Assembly: GCA_937944065.1 (NCBI GenBank)
Contig: CALDZS010000188.1
Span: 1 to 21,373 of the forward strand
Origin: an uncultured Amylibacter sp.
GTDB taxonomy: Bacteria > Pseudomonadota > Alphaproteobacteria > Rhodobacterales > Rhodobacteraceae
Direction of reading: 5' to 3'
DNA length: 21,373 nucleotides
The translations under genes and the position numbers were made by a program. Every line of letters begins with the position of its first letter. Within the stretch, counting starts at the first letter, position 1. Below the pieces are notes generated by a model. It did no database searches and was not told where the DNA came from. It was given only the letters and a program-made list of their open reading frames with translations. Below are positions 16,859 through 21,373 of the stretch, piece by piece.

Positions 16859-16887
16859 TTGTTATTATGTCTTACTTGCGCAATATG
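16859..16887 (+). promoter_or_regulatory. Candidate promoter of the formate dehydrogenase operon
   Basis: TTGTTA (16859-16864) and AATATG (16882-16887) are separated by 17 bases. The -35 is fair and the -10 poor, as expected for an activator-dependent promoter. The -10 overlaps a 6-bp perfect inverted repeat, TATGCT/AGCATA (16884-16898), which could be a second regulatory site. GGAGAG precedes the ATG at 16914. Confidence 0.35.
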
Positions 16888-16913
16888 CTGGCAGCATAAA
16901 CGGAGAGTTTTCG

Positions 16914-18602
16914 ATGAACGCAATCGACAAGACATCAGGTATCTGGAAATCAGGCAAAGGCAAGGGACGCAAAACACCCAAAGGCCGCCAATTTGACGAT
17001 GCCGCGATAGCAGAAATTCGCGATCTTTTGGGGGATCGTCCTCGGCGTTCCGATCTGTTGATTGAGCATCTACATTTGATCCAAGACATGTATGGCGAAT
17101 TGTCCGCAGATCACATGCGTGCTTTGGCAGAAGAGATGCGTTTGTCGATGGCCGAAGTCTACGAAGTTGCAACATTCTATGCGCATTTCGATGTCGTCAA
17201 AGAGGGCGAGGCGTCGCCACCAGATTTGACCATTCGTGTATGTGACAGCCTGTCGTGTGAGATGGCTGGGGCACAAGACCTAAAAGCGGCTTTGGAAAAG
17301 GGTCTTGATCCAGCGAAGGTCCGGGTTTTGCGCGCACCTTGTATGGGCCGTTGTGATACTGCACCTGTTCTAGAAATCGGACATAACCATATCGACCACG
17401 CTACTCCTGCGCTGGTGGACGCGGCAATTGCAGCGAATGATACGCATGCGCATATTCCTGATTATCAAACTTTAGCTGACTGGCAAAAGGATGGTGGCTA
17501 TCAGACGCTCAATCATTGTCGCACTCAAGGAAATTGGGAAGAAGTACAAGAAGATATCTTGAGCTCTGGCTTGCGCGGCTTGGGTGGGGCTGGTTTTCCG
17601 TCGGGCAAAAAATGGGGTTTCGTGCGCGCCGAGGCTGGGCCGCGTTACCTTGCTGTTAACGGTGATGAAGGCGAACCTGGCACATTTAAAGATCGTTATT
17701 ACCTGGAACGCACGCCACATATCTTTCTAGAGGGTATGCTGATCGCAGCTTGGGCGGTTGAGGCTGAAAAATGCTTCATCTATATGCGCGACGAATATCC
17801 TGCAGTTCTTCATATTCTGGCCGTCGAGATCAAAGCGCTAGAGGATGCGGGCATCGTAGAAGCAGGCTACATCGACCTGCGCCGCGGGGCGGGTGCCTAC
17901 ATTTGCGGTGAAGAATCTGCAATGATTGAAAGTATTGAAGGTAAACGTGGCATGCCACGCCACCGCCCTCCATTTGTGGCACAGGTTGGCATCTTTAATC
18001 GTCCGACGTTGGTGCACAATGTTGAAACGCTTTACTGGGTAGCCAAGATTTGTCGCGAAGGGCCAGAAGTGCTGAGCAGTACCGAAAAGAATGGTCGCGT
18101 CGGTCTTCGGTCTTACTCTGTCTCTGGACGCGTAAAGAATCCGGGCGTGCATCTGTTGCCCGCCGGATCGACAATCACAGACATTATCGCCGCATCTGGC
18201 GGAATGCTGGATGGGCATCTGTTCAAAGCTTATCAACCCGGCGGGCCATCAGCGGGTCTGCTACCTGCTAGCATGCATGACATCCCGATGGATTTCGACA
18301 CATTGCAACCACACGGCACCTTTATCGGATCAGCCGCGATTGTGATCTTGTCGGACAAAGATAGCGCACGTGACGCTGCGATCAACATGCTGAAATTCTT
18401 CGAGGATGAAAGCTGTGGCCAATGCACCCCGTGCCGTGTTGGCTGTGAAAAAGCCGTCAAACTGATGCAGGCCAAAAAGTGGGACACTGACCTGCTAGAG
18501 GAGTTATCATCTGTTATGATCGACGCATCCATCTGTGGTCTGGGGCAGGCAGCGCCTAACCCAATTCGCCTAACCATGAAACATTTCCCGGACGAGGTGT
18601 AA
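16914..18602 (+). CDS. NAD-dependent formate dehydrogenase, fused gamma-beta subunit (FdsG-FdsB / Fdh1B type)
   Basis: This 562-residue diaphorase subunit passes electrons from the alpha subunit to NAD+. Residues about 25-175 form a NuoE/FdsG-like thioredoxin-fold domain, with a [2Fe-2S] site of Cys110, Cys115, Cys143 and Cys147 (CDSLSC and APCMGRC). Residues about 200-562 are NuoF/FdsB-like. They have the glycine-rich LRGLGGAGFPSGKKWGF (220-236) and NGDEGEPGTFKDR (249-261) for FMN and NADH, and GAGAYICGEESAMIESIEG. A C-terminal [4Fe-4S] motif has Cys501, Cys504, Cys507 and Cys541 (SCGQCTPC and ICGLGQ). In Rhodobacter capsulatus and Cupriavidus the FdsG and FdsB parts are separate proteins. 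The single-chain form recalls the beta subunit of the two-subunit Methylorubrum FDH1. No signal peptide is seen, so it is cytoplasmic. The ATG has GGAGAG upstream. The alpha gene starts four bases after the stop, so the two are coupled. Confidence 0.93.
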   Translation: MNAIDKTSGIWKSGKGKGRKTPKGRQFDDAAIAEIRDLLGDRPRRSDLLIEHLHLIQDMYGELSADHMRALAEEMRLSMAEVYEVATFYAHFDVVKEGEASPPDLTIRVCDSLSCEMAGAQDLKAALEKGLDPAKVRVLRAPCMGRCDTAPVLEIGHNHIDHATPALVDAAIAANDTHAHIPDYQTLADWQKDGGYQTLNHCRTQGNWEEVQEDILSSGLRGLGGAGFPSGKKWGFVRAEAGPRYLAVNGDEGEPGTFKDRYYLERTPHIFLEGMLIAAWAVEAEKCFIYMRDEYPAVLHILAVEIKALEDAGIVEAGYIDLRRGAGAYICGEESAMIESIEGKRGMPRHRPPFVAQVGIFNRPTLVHNVETLYWVAKICREGPEVLSSTEKNGRVGLRSYSVSGRVKNPGVHLLPAGSTITDIIAASGGMLDGHLFKAYQPGGPSAGLLPASMHDIPMDFDTLQPHGTFIGSAAIVILSDKDSARDAAINMLKFFEDESCGQCTPCRVGCEKAVKLMQAKKWDTDLLEELSSVMIDASICGLGQAAPNPIRLTMKHFPDEV

Positions 18603-18606
18603 TCCA

Positions 18607-21366
18607 ATGACAAACACAGTGAAATTCAACCTCGACGGTAAAGACGTTGAAGCAAATGCAGACGAGAGTATTTGGCAAGCCGCCAAACGCCTTGGTACTG
18701 CCATCCCGAACTTGTGCCACAAAGATGCGACTGGATATAGGTCCGACGGGAACTGCCGTGCATGCATGGTTGAAATCGACGGGGAACGCACGTTAGCAGC
18801 GTCCTGTATCCGCCAACCGACTGAAGGCATGGTGGTGAAATCAGAATCCGCTCGTGCCCAAACAGCCCAAAAGATGGTTGTTGAAATGTTGGTCACGGAT
18901 CAACCTGCGCGTGATGTGTCACATGATACCGCGTCCCATCTCTGGGATATGGCAGACCTAAATGGCGTTACTGAAAGCCGCTTTCCGCAGATCGAAAAAG
19001 AACGAGTTCCTTTATTGGATTCCTCTCACCTTGCTATGTCGGTTAATTTGGATGCCTGCATTCAGTGTAACTTGTGTGTGCGAGCCTGCCGCGAAGTTCA
19101 GGTGAACGATGTGATCGGCATGTCTGGCCGTGGTGCCGACGCTAAGATCACATTTGATTTTGACGACCCAATGGGCGAATCCTCTTGTGTGGCGTGTGGC
19201 GAATGCGTTCAAGCTTGCCCTACAGGTGCGTTGATGCCAGCAACTGTGTTGGATGATCAGGGTGTTGGATCATCCAAAGATTTCGACCGCGAAGTCGAAA
19301 GCGTTTGCCCCTATTGCGGCGTTGGCTGTCAGCTGTCATTTAAAATCAAAGACGAAAAAATCGCCTGGGTCGACGGGATCGAAGGCCCTGCCAATGAATC
19401 ACGTCTGTGTGTCAAAGGTCGCTTTGGGTTCGATTATATCGCCCACCCGCACCGTTTGACCAAACCTATGATCCGCCGCGACGATGCCCCTGCGAAAGGG
19501 CTGAATGTCGACCCGGCAAACCTGCTGACCCATTTCCGCGAAGCAACGTGGGACGAGGCCTTGGATGCAGCGGCAAAGGGCATGAAAGGCCGCGGCACCG
19601 AAATCGCGGGTTTTGGGTCCGCCAAATGCTCTAACGAAGAGGCGTATTTGTTTCAAAAACTGATCCGCCAAGGGTTCGGCCATAACAATGTCGATCACTG
19701 CACACGCCTGTGCCACGCATCTTCCGTGGCCGCCTTGTTGGAAAATGTTGGGTCGGGTGCGGTTACCGCGACGTTTAATGAAATTGAAAACGCGGACGTT
19801 GCGATTGCGATCGGCTGTAACCCAACCGAAAATCACCCAGTTGCCGCGACCTACTTCAAACAGTTCACCAAGCGTGGTGGCAAGTTGATCATCATGGACC
19901 CGCGCGGAACTGGCATGAAGCGCCACGCAGAACATATGCTGCAATTCCGTCCGGGTACGGATGTTGCCATGTTGAACGCCATCATGAATGTGATTGTGGA
20001 AGAGAAGCTGTACAACCAAGATTACATCGACACGATGACCGAAAATTGGGACGAGATGAAAGCGCACTTGGCTGACTTCACGCCCGAGGCTATGGCGCCT
20101 GTATGTGGCATTGATGCTGAAATCCTGCGCACCGTCGCGCGCACTTATGCGAAAGCAAAGGCCGCGATGATTTTCTGGGGTATGGGCATCAGCCAACATA
20201 TCCACGGAACCGACAATTCGCGGTGCTTAATCTCGCTTGCTTTGATGACAGGTCAAACTGGTCGACCAGGCTCTGGCCTGCACCCGTTGCGCGGGCAAAA
20301 CAATGTGCAAGGTGCCTCAGATGCAGGACTAATCCCGATGTTCTTACCAGATTATCAATCGGTCGAAGATGACGGTGTGCGCTCTGCCTTTACAGATGTT
20401 TGGGGTACGCAAGATTTTTCCAGCCAAAAGGGCCTGACTGTGGTCGAGATTATGGATGCAATCCATGATGATAAAATCAAGGGAATGTATATTTTGGGTG
20501 AGAACCCAGCCATGTCCGACCCTGATGTAGAACATGCGCGCGACGCGTTGGCCAAACTAGATTGTTTGGTCGTCCAAGATATTTTCCTGACCGAAACCGC
20601 AAACTATGCCGATGTGATTTTCCCATCCAGTGCGTGGCCAGAGAAGACAGGCACAGTAACCAATACAAATCGCCAAGTACAAATGGGTCGTCCAGCAGTG
20701 GCACCTCCAGGTGACGCGAAAGAAGATTGGTGGATCACAACTGAACTTGCAAAGCGTTTGGGTCTGGACTGGGATTACACTCATCCAAAGCAAGTGTTTG
20801 CAGAGATGAAGCTGAACATGAAAAGCCTTGATAACATCACATGGGATCGATTGGAAACTGCTGCCGTGACGTATCCAAGCCTGTCGCCGACAGACCCCGG
20901 TCAGCCCATCGTATTTTCGGATGCCTTCCCACGTTCTAATGGGCGCGCTCGGTTTACCCCAGCGCAGGTCACAGCCCCCGCAGAGGCGCCAGACGAAGAG
21001 TATCCGATGATCTTGACCACGGGTCGCCAACTGGAACATTGGCACACAGGATCCATGACCCGCCGCGCGTCCGTATTGGATTGGGCAGAGCCAGAGGCAA
21101 ATGCATCTTTGCACCCGAAAACTTTGCGCGCACTTGGCGTTAAAGCTGGCGAAATGATCACACTGGAAACGCGCCGAGGATCCATCGATATCATGGCGCG
21201 CGCGGATCGGGCTGTATCCGAAGATATGGTGTTCTTGCCTTTTGCCTATGTCGAAGCTGCAGCGAACATCCTGACCAATCCAGCCCTTGATCCGTATGGC
21301 AAAATTCCAGAGTTTAAATTTTCTGCTGTGCGTGTACGCGCAACTGTTCAAGTCGCAGCGGAATAG
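18607..21366 (+). CDS. fdhF: NAD-dependent formate dehydrogenase alpha subunit (Mo/W-bisMGD, Cys active site)
   Basis: This 919-residue catalytic subunit oxidises formate to CO2. Residues 1-75 are a [2Fe-2S] ferredoxin domain (Cys37, 50, 53, 67). Residues 145-210 carry two [4Fe-4S] ferredoxin motifs: Cys151, 154, 157, 161 and Cys194, 197, 200, 204. The molybdopterin domain follows, with a fourth cluster at Cys234, 237, 241 and 268 (SVCPYCGVGC, then LCVKGRF). The active-site segment is VDHCTRLCHASS. Cys369-His370 corresponds to the Sec/Cys-His pair of the family, so the metal is ligated by cysteine and no selenocysteine is needed. No cysteine occurs between 67 and 151, so the His-Cys3 cluster found in NuoG-like subunits is absent. 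There is no Tat signal, so the enzyme is cytoplasmic. GAGGTG overlapping the previous stop serves as the ribosome site. Molybdenum versus tungsten cannot be told. The stop lies seven bases from the window edge. Confidence 0.95.
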   Translation: MTNTVKFNLDGKDVEANADESIWQAAKRLGTAIPNLCHKDATGYRSDGNCRACMVEIDGERTLAASCIRQPTEGMVVKSESARAQTAQKMVVEMLVTDQPARDVSHDTASHLWDMADLNGVTESRFPQIEKERVPLLDSSHLAMSVNLDACIQCNLCVRACREVQVNDVIGMSGRGADAKITFDFDDPMGESSCVACGECVQACPTGALMPATVLDDQGVGSSKDFDREVESVCPYCGVGCQLSFKIKDEKIAWVDGIEGPANESRLCVKGRFGFDYIAHPHRLTKPMIRRDDAPAKGLNVDPANLLTHFREATWDEALDAAAKGMKGRGTEIAGFGSAKCSNEEAYLFQKLIRQGFGHNNVDHCTRLCHASSVAALLENVGSGAVTATFNEIENADVAIAIGCNPTENHPVAATYFKQFTKRGGKLIIMDPRGTGMKRHAEHMLQFRPGTDVAMLNAIMNVIVEEKLYNQDYIDTMTENWDEMKAHLADFTPEAMAPVCGIDAEILRTVARTYAKAKAAMIFWGMGISQHIHGTDNSRCLISLALMTGQTGRPGSGLHPLRGQNNVQGASDAGLIPMFLPDYQSVEDDGVRSAFTDVWGTQDFSSQKGLTVVEIMDAIHDDKIKGMYILGENPAMSDPDVEHARDALAKLDCLVVQDIFLTETANYADVIFPSSAWPEKTGTVTNTNRQVQMGRPAVAPPGDAKEDWWITTELAKRLGLDWDYTHPKQVFAEMKLNMKSLDNITWDRLETAAVTYPSLSPTDPGQPIVFSDAFPRSNGRARFTPAQVTAPAEAPDEEYPMILTTGRQLEHWHTGSMTRRASVLDWAEPEANASLHPKTLRALGVKAGEMITLETRRGSIDIMARADRAVSEDMVFLPFAYVEAAANILTNPALDPYGKIPEFKFSAVRVRATVQVAAE

Positions 21367-21373
21367 ACTGTGG

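Noticed and set aside
20557..21351. 264-codon minus-strand open frame opposite the formate dehydrogenase alpha gene
   Set aside because: It lies entirely antisense to a well-identified gene; its composition and lack of domain signals fit a shadow of the coding strand.

Overview
The window reads as a chromosomal housekeeping segment of an alphaproteobacterium, most likely a Rhodobacterales (roseobacter-type) species. The evidence is the sequence character of DapB, RsmB, PurH, LspA, the DUF3035 lipoprotein, MutL, the tandem M16 peptidases, the SDHAF4/DUF1674 protein and a two-subunit NAD-linked formate dehydrogenase. Base composition looks moderate and even throughout, with many TTG leucine codons. 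I see no insertion sequence, prophage, CRISPR array, tRNA or rRNA, and no frameshifted gene. Coding density is high. The genus cannot be fixed from sequence alone.

Layout. (1) Positions 1-1284: the 3' end of dapB on the plus strand, then two minus-strand genes, an unrecognised exported protein (214-1008) and a 58-residue DUF1674/SDHAF4 protein (1108-1284). (2) Positions 1375-7022: a plus-strand, probably co-transcribed run of rsmB (16S rRNA m5C967 methyltransferase), a heparinase II/III-family protein, purH, lspA and a DUF3035 lipoprotein. (3) Positions 7119-9772: two translationally coupled exported M16 proteins, the first with the zinc site and the second without it. (4) Positions 9821-12846: mutL (with the endonuclease motif) overlapping rmuC. 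(5) Positions 12888-13943, minus strand: a lysine-forming saccharopine dehydrogenase, convergent with rmuC. (6) Positions 14261-15865: pckA, with a candidate promoter and a strong intrinsic terminator. (7) Positions 15936-21366: a LysR regulator followed by a fused gamma-beta subunit and the alpha subunit of an NAD-dependent molybdenum or tungsten formate dehydrogenase. Maturation genes such as fdhD and the delta subunit would be expected just beyond the right edge.

How the genes fit together. LspA cleaves lipoprotein signal peptides, and the next gene encodes a lipoprotein. With the two exported M16 proteins this makes a small envelope-biogenesis block. MutL and RmuC both act in genome maintenance. 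PckA (gluconeogenesis) and the formate dehydrogenase (formate oxidation to CO2 with NADH formation) are central-metabolism units separated by a clear terminator. The LysR gene probably controls the formate dehydrogenase: an 8-bp inverted repeat overlaps its stop codon just upstream of fdh.

Start corrections. For purH, pckA, the saccharopine dehydrogenase and the LysR gene, the longest open frame is not the best gene model. I moved each start inward using ribosome-binding, promoter or terminator evidence. No plainly novel multi-gene system is visible. The most interesting signals are regulatory architecture, the Fe-S inventory of the formate dehydrogenase, and one unrecognised exported protein.
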